A DNA stretch of 25,110 bases, from the NCBI RefSeq assembly GCF_000003605.2, contig NW_003142798.1:571003-596112 (forward strand), written 5' to 3'. Positions within the stretch are counted from its first letter, which is position 1. Each line of letters begins with the position of its first letter. Positions 24,201 through 25,110 of this stretch are shown here, piece by piece. This DNA comes from Saccoglossus kowalevskii. Taxonomy: Eukaryota > Hemichordata > Enteropneusta > Harrimaniidae. The notes under the pieces were generated by a model, which was not told the origin of the DNA, searched no databases, and saw only the letters and a list, made by a program, of their open reading frames with translations. The position numbers and the translations under genes were made by a program.

Positions 24201-24625
24201 TTCATTTTCATATATTTTTTTTTTTTTGGCCAACAATGTTAAAGCAGGACTAACAACTTTTCAACTTGCAGCCATCAACTCTTTGACATTAGTGACAAAC
24301 TGAAACTTTGTTACCTAGGTTACTCTTTTCACACTTCAAAGCATAATGATTTGGTTTAATTTCAATTCACCAAAGTTCAATGTTGTATATTGATGTATTT
24401 CTGAGATGTTTTGTGGAATACATATTATATGTCACTTAATAGTTCAAAGTCACAAATTTAAGAAATTGTAATCACATTTATTCATGCTTTGTGTTCTTTT
24501 CAGATGCCGTGTTCTACGTCCCTTACCCTCTATGGGTGGTGCTAACATTGATACAGCCGTGAAAGCGGTATTTGCCGCAGTATTGTGGCATACACAGGAA
24601 CTCAGGGAGGAAATTGACAAATACA
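201..24625 (+). CDS. ZZEF1: ZZEF1 orthologue, internal part of a large split gene (34 exons seen)
   Basis: The joined exons encode about 1,295 residues that follow human ZZEF1 (about 2,961 residues, from memory) colinearly from roughly human residue 75 to 1,400. Landmarks seen are FDTEGDGSADV (EF-hand), SSYWQSDGSARSHWIRL and SDGCDTRVHG (DOC/APC10 domain), DSAERLGILGIKLYGY (second beta-sandwich), GAAVFFPN, LTFRSLCRYYSS and NYENN...DSRCETEKRYDYLEFTDARG (CUB-like domain). All introns are GT-AG and all phases join without a frameshift, so the gene looks intact. Human ZZEF1 is reported to read histone H3 N-terminal tails through its ZZ fingers and to act in transcription; those fingers lie beyond this window, so that function is known of the family and not visible here. 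DOC domains in APC10 and related proteins are tied to ubiquitin ligases. Both ends of the gene are outside the window. Confidence 0.96.
283..737 (+). other. ZZEF1: Intron 1
   Basis: AT-rich intron of 455 bp. I see no coding, repeat or regulatory signal that I can support. Confidence 0.85.
738..809 (+). CDS. ZZEF1: ZZEF1 exon 2 (pre-EF-hand helix)
   Basis: Twenty-four codons, phase 0 at both ends, acceptor CTTACAG and donor GAG|GTATGT. It encodes EAISISQFCDFLMNRSVGRE followed by ECIE and aligns with the human VTLEQFRELLEARG segment. The pattern F-x-x-F/L is the entering helix of an EF-hand pair. Confidence 0.9.
810..1398 (+). other. ZZEF1: Intron 2
   Basis: Intron of 589 bp, AT-rich. The long open frame across 1136-1465 runs through the acceptor into exon 3 in the wrong frame and is not coding. 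Nothing else is supported. Confidence 0.85.
1399..1543 (+). CDS. ZZEF1: ZZEF1 exon 3 (EF-hand loop)
   Basis: Acceptor CTTGGCAG, donor CCAG|GTTAGT, ends in phase 1. It encodes AFSQFDTEGDGSADVQTMLD, then ALKSSNGANLQGELNYVIRT and LQGCSLTP. The EF-hand loop runs from D57 to T68: D at loop position 1, E at 3, D at 5, G at 6, D at 9, but T and not the usual Glu at 12. The human protein also lacks Glu at 12, so calcium binding may be weak. NGANLQGEL is almost identical to human. Confidence 0.96.
1810..1871 (+). CDS. ZZEF1: ZZEF1 exon 4 (linker)
   Basis: Acceptor TACTTTCAG, donor AAG|GTATAT, enters in phase 1 and ends in phase 0. It encodes LVDVYSTSNHVTGHGQKLLK, aligned with the human segment FTDIFSESKEGLDIHSSMILR. 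The donor is followed at once by a TATATATA run. Confidence 0.88.
1872..3776 (+). other. ZZEF1: Intron 4
   Basis: Intron of 1,905 bp, the second longest. It starts with a short TA dinucleotide run (about 1873-1895). It then carries the degenerate five-copy array described separately (2400-3320). Near its end an in-frame alternative acceptor lies at 3698. The rest is AT-rich with no supported feature. Confidence 0.85.
2400..3320 (+). repeat. Degenerate head-to-tail repeat array, about five copies
   Basis: Each copy is recognised by a core like AAAATGGCCGACTGGCAGCC followed by ATCTTG, then a TATTTTGGAC block, TTTTCATTCAAATTTGG and CATACATGTTAGGATACATG. Cores lie near 2571, 2850, 2988, 3137 and 3261. 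The first two copies also carry a GTCCGTCCGTGCG-rich block (2436-2470 and 2709-2748) and a shared CATTCTTTGCATGTGCCTAG block; the later copies lack these and are more diverged. The core is itself an imperfect inverted repeat. It looks like remnants of a dispersed invertebrate repeat or transposon; I cannot name the family. Confidence 0.8.
3777..3900 (+). CDS. ZZEF1: ZZEF1 exon 5 (pre-DOC linker)
   Basis: Acceptor TTTACCGACAG, donor ACAG|GTGAGT, ends in phase 1. It encodes YLLRNRAPSTCLPFPLLDGF, then NNTSSMRLSVLKNHFKKLRE. The start was chosen because the junction KLLK|YLLRNR aligns without a gap to human ILRFLHRNR. The frame is open upstream to another good acceptor at 3698, which would add 26 residues. 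Confidence 0.9.
3901..4293 (+). other. ZZEF1: Intron 5
   Basis: Intron of 393 bp, AT-rich, with short AATA-type simple sequence near 4009-4022. Nothing else is supported. Confidence 0.85.
4294..4399 (+). CDS. ZZEF1: ZZEF1 exon 6 (start of DOC domain)
   Basis: Acceptor AATTTTCAG, donor CAAG|GTATGG, enters in phase 1 and ends in phase 2. It encodes QEQQEAVGSSGEELKVIHKC and FRSIETSTNKGDAS. The KC-x-x-x-IETS core matches human KCYAYIETSSN, just before the DOC domain sandwich. Confidence 0.9.
4471..4734 (+). repeat. Tandem duplication, two copies of about 134 bp
   Basis: Copy 1 spans about 4471-4604 and copy 2 about 4605-4734, directly abutting. Both begin TTCACAGTTGTGACAC, share GTGTAATGATACTAGCTATA, then TTTAATTTCAAAAAAGATAT and AAGAAAAGGTAATTT, and end in a CGGCCGTAA-x-TGCAAT block. 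Differences are mostly single bases plus a small deletion near the end of copy 2. It is intronic and recent enough to align by eye. Confidence 0.93.
4839..5050. mobile_element. Miniature inverted-repeat element, CTGTAAA family, copy 1
   Basis: About 212 bp. The left end CTGTAGAATATTTTATTTTC and the complement of the right end CTGTTAAATACTTTATTTTA continue into matching GCTTGGAATTAATTTTC / GCTGGAATTAATTTTC arms. The right end is flanked by TA; the left flank is TG, consistent with a mutated TA target duplication. The interior holds further TTTTCACTG / CAGTGAAAA inverted motifs. No transposase is encoded. It lies in intron 6. Confidence 0.85.
5051..5393 (+). other. ZZEF1: Intron 6, distal part
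   Basis: AT-rich intron sequence up to the acceptor. It has a weak CTCF-like word CTGCTAGAGGGCA near 5328-5340 that misses several consensus bases. The minus-strand open frame at 5044-5253 has no support as a gene. Confidence 0.75.
5394..5606 (+). CDS. ZZEF1: ZZEF1 exon 7 (DOC/APC10 domain core)
   Basis: The longest exon here, acceptor TTATCTCAG, donor CCGTG|GTAAGA, phase 2 at both ends. It encodes LTNGDPSSYWQSDGSARSHW, IRLRMKSNVVLKQLSVNVAS, SDQSYMPQLMSVSVGKAPSA and so on. SSYWQSDGSARSHWIRL-x-MK is the signature of DOC domains, and SDQSYMP is the following strand-loop. The match to human is very close. Confidence 0.97.
5607..6587 (+). other. ZZEF1: Intron 7
   Basis: Intron of 981 bp, AT-rich. 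It contains the A-tailed insertion listed at 6000-6174 and two long A runs. Open frames in it are chance. Confidence 0.85.
6000..6174 (+). mobile_element. Short A-tailed retroposed insertion with target duplication
   Basis: A 16-bp direct repeat flanks the segment: AAAGAACTAGAATTTC at 5984-5999 and AAAGAACTTGAATTTC at 6175-6190, one mismatch. The inserted 175 bp end in a run of about 18 A immediately before the right repeat. A target duplication plus a terminal A tail is the hallmark of LINE-driven retroposition. The body is AT-rich, has an internal A run near 6034-6048, and I recognise no tRNA-like head or coding content. Confidence 0.65.
6588..6719 (+). CDS. ZZEF1: ZZEF1 exon 8 (DOC/APC10 domain)
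   Basis: Acceptor ACTTTAG, donor TATAG|GTACAG, phase 2 at both ends. It encodes NVTGDVVLIENAKLNYPYIQ, INIKRCHSDGCDTRVHGVKT and LGY. The INIKRC-x-SDGCDTR-x-HG string is nearly invariant with human and forms the conserved end of the DOC sandwich. Confidence 0.97.
6869..7000 (+). CDS. ZZEF1: ZZEF1 exon 9 (end of DOC, start of helical region)
   Basis: Acceptor TTTTGCAG, donor ACAAA|GTAAGA, phase 2 at both ends. It encodes MVQSGGISVADASAVWYLSV, LASTATAAIPTAPQLRSSII and QHT. SG-[IV]-SV-[AS]-DASA-[VI]-WY matches human. Confidence 0.95.
7001..7487 (+). other. ZZEF1: Intron 9
   Basis: Intron of 487 bp. Open frames on both strands (7038-7283, 7049-7270) overlap each other and show no conserved content. 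It holds a short duplicated ATTCATGATATATTAAATCA-type word near 7360-7390. Nothing else is supported. Confidence 0.8.
7488..7604 (+). CDS. ZZEF1: ZZEF1 exon 10
   Basis: Acceptor TTTTTTCAG, donor CCCT|GTAAGT, phase 2 at both ends. It encodes AALSHMPPLSLSSASSDRPP, FLTPPVLDEIERFLHTVS. HMPPLSLS and FL-[ST]-P-x-VL-[DE]-E match human, in the helical region after the DOC domain. Confidence 0.95.
7605..8122 (+). other. ZZEF1: Intron 10
   Basis: Intron of 518 bp with a long T run before the acceptor. There are loose TTTTCATTA / GTGAAAATAAAT words (about 7795 and 7930) that recall the miniature-element family, but no paired ends could be shown. Confidence 0.8.
8123..8229 (+). CDS. ZZEF1: ZZEF1 exon 11
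   Basis: Acceptor TTCTGTACAG, donor ACAGG|GTAAGT, enters in phase 2 and ends in phase 1. It encodes DLDGKVSSEGIHVLLSFALA, RGHVPSMLKALNYLQ. FALARG matches human exactly. The start LDLDGKVSSEG resembles an EF-hand loop fragment that human lacks. Confidence 0.93.
8230..9386 (+). other. ZZEF1: Intron 11
   Basis: Intron of 1,157 bp, AT-rich. It contains the miniature element at 8609-8766; the rest shows no supported feature. Confidence 0.85.
8609..8766. mobile_element. Miniature inverted-repeat element with CTGTAAAATC ends, TA-flanked
   Basis: The left end CTGTAAAATCAATATTAGAA and the complement of the right end CTGTAAAATCTATATTAGAA differ at one base in 20. A further CTGAGGCTTC / CTGCATTC stretch extends the arms. 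TA lies directly outside each end (8607-8608 and 8767-8768), the target duplication typical of Tc1/mariner-type elements. The element is about 158 bp with no coding capacity. It shares only its terminal bases with the elements at 4839, 12178 and 24763. Confidence 0.85.
9387..9467 (+). CDS. ZZEF1: ZZEF1 exon 12
   Basis: Acceptor TTGATACAG, donor ACG|GTAAGT, phase 1 at both ends. It encodes NADGTLEVVPLLKSLKNVRD and MVLKKY. The end aligns with human SVRQNLLLKYG. NADGTLEVVPLL resembles half of an EF-hand loop. Confidence 0.9.
9468..9861 (+). other. ZZEF1: Intron 12
   Basis: Intron of 394 bp. The two open frames here run across the acceptor into exon 13; only the part from 9862 on, in the exon frame, is coding. 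Nothing else is seen. Confidence 0.85.
9862..9960 (+). CDS. ZZEF1: ZZEF1 exon 13 (start of second beta-sandwich)
   Basis: Acceptor GTGTTCAG, donor AGAAG|GTAAGA, phase 1 at both ends. It encodes SVLQLTLCSCDGGQRDSNSS, PSNVLTDNWSTE. LQLTL-x-x-CD aligns with human PLQLTLQACD. Confidence 0.93.
9961..10279 (+). other. ZZEF1: Intron 13
   Basis: Intron of 319 bp, no supported feature apart from the splice sites. Confidence 0.85.
10280..10371 (+). CDS. ZZEF1: ZZEF1 exon 14 (second beta-sandwich)
   Basis: Acceptor TTTCTTCAG, donor AAAG|GTAGAA, enters in phase 1 and ends in phase 0. It encodes YLSENSKTKVNMIFTSKDSD, LVQVTRIRIK. [FY]-L-[TS]-E-x-[GS]-K-T-[RK] and QVT-[QR]-IRI match human. The donor is weaker than its neighbours. 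Confidence 0.94.
10607..10662 (+). CDS. ZZEF1: ZZEF1 exon 15 (second beta-sandwich)
   Basis: The shortest certain exon (56 nt). Acceptor CTTGTATAG, donor GCAA|GTGAGT, enters in phase 0 and ends in phase 2. It encodes VYKGGIGPKSGCIFVYNC, aligned with human VRRGGIGAQCGLVFAYNS. Confidence 0.94.
10960..11049 (+). CDS. ZZEF1: ZZEF1 exon 16
   Basis: Acceptor TTCTTCATAG, donor ATGAG|GTATTA, phase 2 at both ends. It encodes DEFNQQKHLERFKAYDSWTG, SAYNFMNKM, matching human DKFCAEEHFKRFEKYDKW. A decayed copy of this exon lies about 270 bp downstream in the next intron. Confidence 0.93.
11050..11433 (+). other. ZZEF1: Intron 16
   Basis: Intron of 384 bp, mostly AT-rich. Its main content is the exon 16 relic at 11233-11355. 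Confidence 0.85.
11233..11355 (+). pseudogene. Decayed tandem copy of ZZEF1 exon 16
   Basis: After a possible acceptor TTTTTCAAAG, in the same phase as exon 16, the sequence reads NDRFNQEKRIEKFKSYGSSE, Y and then TAG. Exon 16 reads NDEFNQQKHLERFKAYDSWT at the same place. Several differences are silent (TTC/TTT twice, GAG/GAA). The DNA match resumes after the stop (ATAAAATG, ATAATAAACA) into the flanking intron, so a segment including intron was duplicated. No convincing donor follows, so it is probably a relic and not a used exon; a poison exon cannot be excluded. Confidence 0.8.
11434..11496 (+). CDS. ZZEF1: ZZEF1 exon 17 (second beta-sandwich)
   Basis: Acceptor TTGATTACAG, donor ACTG|GTAAAT, phase 2 at both ends. 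It encodes NASIISKTDNPVAYFTLEDD, aligned with human DDPIGWFELEEEWDEADV across the exon 17/18 junction. Confidence 0.92.
11497..11891 (+). other. ZZEF1: Intron 17
   Basis: Intron of 395 bp, AT-rich with a T8 run. No supported feature. Confidence 0.85.
11892..12051 (+). CDS. ZZEF1: ZZEF1 exon 18 (end of second beta-sandwich)
   Basis: Acceptor TTAATCAG, donor CATG|GTAAGT, enters in phase 2 and ends in phase 0. It encodes DEVDIPVDSCQIGKYILIKL, IEPRSDSAERLGILGIKLYG, YHRSSSALDNMDM. WDE-[AV]-D, the KY-[IL]-[LM]-[IV]-K strand and SAERLG-[IV]-x-G-[IL]-x-[IL]-x-GY match human. The last motif is what closes a DOC or F5/8-type galactose-binding sandwich. Confidence 0.96.
12178..12350 (-). mobile_element. 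Miniature inverted-repeat element, CTGTAAA family, copy 2
   Basis: About 173 bp in intron 18, from CTGTAAAACC to TTACATTTACAG, with TA directly outside both ends. The complement of its right end, ATAATTATTCACTGGGTTTT, then AATTTCGC, is nearly identical to the left end of the element at 24763. That places both in one family in opposite orientation. The inside has more GTTTTAATTTCAC / AAATTAAAAC pairing. No coding capacity. Confidence 0.88.
12351..12527 (+). other. ZZEF1: Intron 18, distal part
   Basis: The remainder of intron 18 (12052-12527) between the miniature element and the acceptor. Nothing is supported. Confidence 0.75.
12528..12629 (+). CDS. ZZEF1: ZZEF1 exon 19 (helical region)
   Basis: Acceptor TTTGACAG, donor CTTG|GTAAGT, phase 0 at both ends. 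It encodes GSLVHIPDSPDSIVQCSVVF, LKILQFIVEMGRDL. L-[RK]-x-LQFI matches human LLRTLQFIQQLAHDL. Confidence 0.92.
13715..13750 (+). CDS. ZZEF1: Candidate in-frame microexon of ZZEF1 (36 nt)
   Basis: A long pyrimidine-rich stretch ends in CCTTGCCAG, then 36 nt, then CAG|GTCAGT. The 36 nt are exactly 12 open codons, YLHYSNLDCQVQ, in the phase 0 shared by exons 19 and 20, so inclusion keeps the frame. Human ZZEF1 aligns across the junction without it, so it would be an optional cassette. There is no similarity evidence, only the splice signals, phase and open frame. Confidence 0.4.
13832..13913 (+). promoter_or_regulatory. Cluster of four ATTTGCAT octamers
   Basis: Exact ATTTGCAT words lie at 13832, 13844, 13881 and 13906, with near copies (TTTACATAC) between them. 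ATTTGCAT is the consensus octamer of POU-domain transcription factors. It could equally be a degenerate tandem repeat of a TTATTTGCATAC-like unit. It starts about 80 bp after the candidate microexon. Confidence 0.35.
15301..15314 (-). promoter_or_regulatory. CTCF-like motif, minus strand
   Basis: GCGCCCTCTTGTGG reads CCACAAGAGGGCGC on the minus strand. It matches 13 of 14 positions of the CTCF core consensus CCASYAGRKGGCRS, with one mismatch at the Y position. It lies in intron 19, about 60 bp before exon 20. Occupancy cannot be judged from sequence. Confidence 0.4.
15376..15485 (+). CDS. ZZEF1: ZZEF1 exon 20
   Basis: Acceptor TTTTTTCAG, donor ACAAG|GTAAGA, enters in phase 0 and ends in phase 2. 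It encodes EDIQKKKDKHLKGTSLDLAG, ISMFIISNLHKQIPDT. SLDLAGI-x-x-F aligns with human FLDFAGLDLQIF. Confidence 0.9.
15486..15849 (+). other. ZZEF1: Intron 20
   Basis: Intron of 364 bp. The open frame at 15516-15752 has no recognisable content. Nothing else is supported. Confidence 0.85.
15850..15973 (+). CDS. ZZEF1: ZZEF1 exon 21
   Basis: Acceptor ATTTTACAG, donor AAAG|GTATTT, enters in phase 2 and ends in phase 0. It encodes ESIWLYSKVLTLRLLHLCLP, QLNKEIQKANEIIGSDSRDI, K. It is a leucine-rich helical stretch aligned with the human segment around LLLQLLQSCFSVL. Confidence 0.9.
16230..16380 (+). CDS. ZZEF1: ZZEF1 exon 22
   Basis: Acceptor CTGTGTAG, donor GATG|GTAAGA, enters in phase 0 and ends in phase 1. 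It encodes ESTKEAARTELKCAADMFDT, LRNIIDTSMESDDDPPTTLR, YEAAKIAILD. It aligns with human KELYTHLCDVVDKVDGD; DDDPP is acidic and probably a loop. Confidence 0.92.
16491..16561 (+). CDS. ZZEF1: ZZEF1 exon 23
   Basis: Acceptor TTGGTCACAG, donor AATG|GTGAGT, enters in phase 1 and ends in phase 0. It encodes AAVFFPNKERRRQELFNMMQ, FVM. G-A-A-[IV]-FFPN-[RK]-x-x-RR is a near-exact human match. Confidence 0.96.
16562..17222 (+). other. ZZEF1: Intron 23
   Basis: Intron of 661 bp with a short CA run near 16873-16882 and a C9 run near 16921-16929. Frames that read on past the donor are not coding. Nothing else is supported. Confidence 0.85.
17223..17327 (+). CDS. ZZEF1: ZZEF1 exon 24
   Basis: Acceptor TTCATTTCTCAG, donor AAAG|GTATGG, phase 0 at both ends. 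It encodes NPQQTSAFLTFRSLCRYYSS, VDPSGLLALPTSPPK. LTFRSLC-x-Y-[FY]-S and DP-[GS]-GLL match human. The donor is followed by the minisatellite intron. Confidence 0.96.
17328..17484 (+). repeat. Intron 24 proximal part, degenerate GCACATA-type repeat flank
   Basis: Intron 24 spans 17328-18791. From about 17410 diverged copies of the downstream unit appear (GCAGCACATAAAACATCACT, TAATGTAACAAATAAC). They shade into the regular array that starts near 17485, as expected at the ageing edge of a tandem array. Confidence 0.7.
17485..18232 (+). repeat. Minisatellite, 26-bp unit, about 28 copies
   Basis: The unit is TAGCACATANCACATCACTA followed by TTAATG. Copies start every 26 bp from 17485 to 18185, with one 24-bp copy at 18005 that lost TA, then a degraded copy at 18211. 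Most variation sits at the single base N, which is G, T or A. A few copies carry private changes (ATGG at 17875, GTACAT at 17927, CACTTCAC at 18107 and 18159). Twenty-six is not a multiple of three and the array is in an intron, so it is not coding. Confidence 0.97.
18233..18640 (+). repeat. 66-bp tandem repeat, four copies, with diverged flanks
   Basis: Copies start at 18323, 18389, 18455 and 18521, beginning ACACTACTAGCACAATGTAG and containing CATTGTTACAAAAACATCAA. Each ends TAATGTAGCACATAAA (TAATGCAGC in some). The unit includes pieces of the 26-bp minisatellite (TAATGTAGCACATA), so it probably arose from it by adding new sequence and amplifying. Diverged single pieces lie on both sides. 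Confidence 0.93.
18792..18857 (+). CDS. ZZEF1: ZZEF1 exon 25
   Basis: Acceptor GGATCTCACCAG, donor AGAG|GTAGGT, phase 0 at both ends. It encodes EDFDVEPVLSVMETLLSVAF, KE, aligned with human ISEVLAVMDTLVSVAARE. It lies about 150 bp after the tandem repeats. Confidence 0.95.
18858..19547 (+). other. ZZEF1: Intron 25, with a GC-richer central island
   Basis: Intron of 690 bp. About 18960-19375 is richer in G, C and CpG than the other introns, carries a CTCF-like motif at its start, and has overlapping open frames on both strands (19195-19377 plus, 19141-19380 minus). The translations contain nothing I recognise. It may be a transposon remnant or a regulatory island. Confidence 0.6.
18972..18985 (+). 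promoter_or_regulatory. CTCF-like motif, plus strand
   Basis: CCACCAGAGGGCAG matches all 14 positions of the CTCF core consensus CCASYAGRKGGCRS. It opens the GC-richer island in intron 25 and faces away from the minus-strand motif at 15301. Occupancy cannot be judged from sequence; similar words are also found inside invertebrate repeats. Confidence 0.5.
19548..19707 (+). CDS. ZZEF1: ZZEF1 exon 26
   Basis: Acceptor CTTCATTTCAG, donor AGAT|GTAAGT, enters in phase 0 and ends in phase 1. It encodes CECLLAGKEQKDASSNLVQL, LCALQTSLMSWCCEQLQSEN, TKHRQPAVAMILR. CE-x-LL and SL-[LM]-SWC match human. Confidence 0.94.
19798..19925 (+). CDS. ZZEF1: ZZEF1 exon 27
   Basis: Acceptor GTTATTACAG, donor GTTG|GTAAGT, enters in phase 1 and ends in phase 0. 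It encodes TAMHSEKSCTVLNILHKIDS, DDKSGLVAKLENSFLATTLR, QL. It aligns with human ERLCNSVFSMAARQL. Confidence 0.92.
19926..20279 (+). other. ZZEF1: Intron 27
   Basis: Intron of 354 bp. A strong-looking extra acceptor (long T run, GCAG) ends at 20161 without a clear matching donor. No other feature is supported. Confidence 0.8.
20280..20402 (+). CDS. ZZEF1: ZZEF1 exon 28
   Basis: Acceptor TTCTTTTCAG, donor TGAT|GTAAGT, phase 0 at both ends. It encodes ILSLTLLSDQHLPSVQLITN, LQPVAENLRCIAPELPKIFH, D. This region is less conserved; it aligns with the human leucine-rich stretch before the CUB-like domain. Splice sites and phase support it. Confidence 0.88.
20403..21326 (+). other. ZZEF1: Intron 28, with a CpG-dense island
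   Basis: Intron of 924 bp. About 20560-20890 has roughly 22 CpG by hand count, far above the neighbouring intron sequence, with words like GACGTTCGACGCACG and a CGTTATACG near-palindrome. I find no conserved protein on either strand. It may be a recently inserted element or a regulatory island. The rest is AT-rich. Confidence 0.65.
21327..21499 (+). CDS. ZZEF1: ZZEF1 exon 29 (start of CUB-like domain)
   Basis: Acceptor TTTACACAG, donor AAAAG|GTTAGA, enters in phase 0 and ends in phase 2. It encodes VDSIAWKNVNQESVTLRTWN, IESTHNYENNLHITQIFYCP, GASSFHVEFDSRCETEK. The ES-x-HNYENN, PGA-x-x-F-x-VEFD and RCETEK motifs match human closely and open the CUB-like sandwich. Confidence 0.97.
21500..21858 (+). 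other. ZZEF1: Intron 29, CT-rich
   Basis: Intron of 359 bp. From about 21600 to the acceptor at 21858 the + strand is strongly pyrimidine-rich, with many TCTTC, CTCCT and TTTCTC words interrupted by short A/G bits. That is far longer than an ordinary polypyrimidine tract. Confidence 0.85.
21859..22024 (+). CDS. ZZEF1: ZZEF1 exon 30 (CUB-like domain)
   Basis: Acceptor TTTCTTTGCAG, donor CACA|GTGAGT, enters in phase 2 and ends in phase 0. It encodes YDYLEFTDARGVKQRFDQKI, GSDKWPKSIKFKGGPRLQFL, FHSDSSNNEWGYKFT. YDYLEFTDARG, DKWPK and FHSDSS-x-NEWGYKFT are almost identical to human, the most conserved exon in the window. Confidence 0.98.
22025..22345 (+). other. ZZEF1: Intron 30
   Basis: Intron of 321 bp. 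TACTGTAAAAACTTGAATTC near 22061 resembles an end of the miniature-element family, but no partner end is found. Nothing else is supported. Confidence 0.8.
22346..22457 (+). CDS. ZZEF1: ZZEF1 exon 31
   Basis: Acceptor TTTTTTACCAG, donor CAAG|GTAAAT, enters in phase 0 and ends in phase 1. It encodes VAAKGCPDVSLSWLFDLQLG, LSKLFGKLCASTMDTRQ, aligned with human TACGLPDVAVSWGLDLQLLVSRL at the CUB domain exit. Confidence 0.95.
22745..22896 (+). CDS. ZZEF1: ZZEF1 exon 32
   Basis: Acceptor TTTGTATCAG, donor CTTT|GTGAGT, enters in phase 1 and ends in phase 0. It encodes VAKIATTESSKSIDGQDDDE, LSLLRSDIWSTLFRGGYMVG, KITRSLSGNF. L-x-S-[PD]-[LI]-W-x-x-[VL]-FR aligns with human LSSPLWKPVFRH. QDDDE is an acidic loop. 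Confidence 0.92.
22897..23701 (+). other. ZZEF1: Intron 32
   Basis: Intron of 805 bp. It contains the longest open frame in the window (23078-23440, 120 codons), but the translation has no conserved motif. An 11-bp-arm hairpin (GGCCATTTTAA / TTAAAATGGTC, 23513-23535) lies near its end. Confidence 0.75.
23702..23790 (+). CDS. ZZEF1: ZZEF1 exon 33
   Basis: Acceptor TTTTTTCCTAG, donor AACAA|GTAAGA, enters in phase 0 and ends in phase 2. It encodes ETSSSESVVNAFLTNVAEEE, AGLSTELLN. Similarity to human is weak here; splice signals and phase support it. Confidence 0.85.
23791..24503 (+). other. ZZEF1: Intron 33
   Basis: Intron of 713 bp, AT-rich with a T12 run near 24216-24227. No supported feature. 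Confidence 0.85.
24504..24625 (+). CDS. ZZEF1: ZZEF1 exon 34 (last seen)
   Basis: Acceptor GTTCTTTTCAG, donor TACA|GTATGT, enters in phase 2 and ends in phase 1. It encodes CRVLRPLPSMGGANIDTAVK, AVFAAVLWHTQELREEIDKY. G-[SA]-[TN]-ID-[QT]-AV-x-A-x-FAA-[LV]-[VL] and the KY end match human IDQAVNATFAALVYRTPDLYEKLQKY. The gene goes on beyond the window. Confidence 0.94.
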
Positions 24626-24762
24626 GTATGTTTTTTTTCTTTTTATTATTTGATCAACATTCAACAGTGATCTATTTGAAGAGAAAAGATGATATTTCTC
24701 ACTTATGTGTTTTGCTTTTACATATAAAAACAGAGGACAGAAAAAGTACTAAATGCAACCTA

Positions 24763-24970
24763 CTGTAAAGGGGGTAATTATTCACTGGGTTTTAATTTAG
24801 CTTATTTCGCTGACTGGAAATATGCACTGAATTAAAACACAGTGAATATGTAAAATTTAGCATAGAACACATTATCTAAATGACGAAACCGTGAATTTAA
24901 AACCCACTGAATATGCCTGAAATGGTAAATCAGTGAAATTTAAACCCAGTGAAAATTAGTCATTTTACAG
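24763..24970 (+). mobile_element. Miniature inverted-repeat element, CTGTAAA family, copy 3
   Basis: About 208 bp in intron 34, from CTGTAAAGGGGG to ATTTTACAG, with TA directly outside each end (24761-24762 and 24971-24972). It is built of repeated CACTGGGTTTTAATTT-type words in alternating orientation, at least four, so it can fold into several nested hairpins. The left end matches the complement of the right end of the 12178 element. No coding capacity. Confidence 0.9.
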
Positions 24971-24972
24971 TA

Positions 24973-25110
24973 CTTGAGGATGAAATTCATTACATCACAA
25001 AATGTAAACTTTACACAGATGAAAGAACGTTGTTATATTCACATTTTTCAAAGAAAATCAACAATTTTCAACACTGTACAAACAAATTCATTCATATATT
25101 GAATACAAAC
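24973..25110 (+). other. ZZEF1: Intron 34, distal part to window edge
   Basis: AT-rich intron sequence up to the window edge; nothing is supported. Confidence 0.7.

Overview
This is animal genomic DNA, and one large split gene on the + strand fills it. I can join 34 consecutive coding exons (positions 201 to 24625). All have GT-AG borders and every exon phase is compatible with the next. Together they encode about 1,295 residues of an orthologue of ZZEF1 (zinc finger ZZ-type and EF-hand domain-containing protein 1). The reading frame is open at both ends. The first coding exon or exons lie upstream. More than half of the protein, including the two ZZ zinc fingers and the second CUB-like domain of the human protein, lies downstream. 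No promoter, start codon, stop codon or poly(A) site of the gene is in the window.

The host is probably a marine invertebrate. The DNA is AT-rich, introns are mostly 0.1 to 2.7 kb, the TACATGTA word recurs, and the introns carry miniature inverted-repeat elements and degenerate GTCCGTCCGTGCG / AAAATGGCCGACTGGCAGCC repeats. This looks lophotrochozoan or mollusc-like to me, but that is an impression and not a placement. Protein similarity to the vertebrate ZZEF1 is high in the best blocks (EF-hand, DOC and CUB).

Domain layout, numbering the first complete in-window codon as residue 1: N-terminal helical segment and EF-hand (exons 1-3, residues 1-100); linker (exons 4-5); DOC/APC10 beta-sandwich (exons 6-9, about 163-330); helical region (exons 9-12); a second beta-sandwich resembling a galactose-binding/DOC fold (exons 13-18, about 459-640); long helical region (exons 19-28, about 645-1024); CUB-like domain (exons 29-31, about 1038-1140); and a helical region that continues past the window (exons 32-34).

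The introns hold the unexpected material. There is a decayed second copy of exon 16, a candidate in-frame 36-nt microexon, and an in-frame alternative acceptor at exon 5. There is a minisatellite of about 28 copies of a 26-bp unit, followed by four copies of a 66-bp unit. Three related TA-flanked miniature elements share CTGTAAA termini, a fourth element has the same ends, and one short A-tailed insertion has a 16-bp target duplication. Two oppositely oriented CTCF-like motifs and two CpG-denser islands are also present. I saw no RNA gene, CRISPR array, viral gene or second protein-coding gene. I found no clearly new multi-gene system; the exon duplication, the microexon and the transposon family are the best leads.
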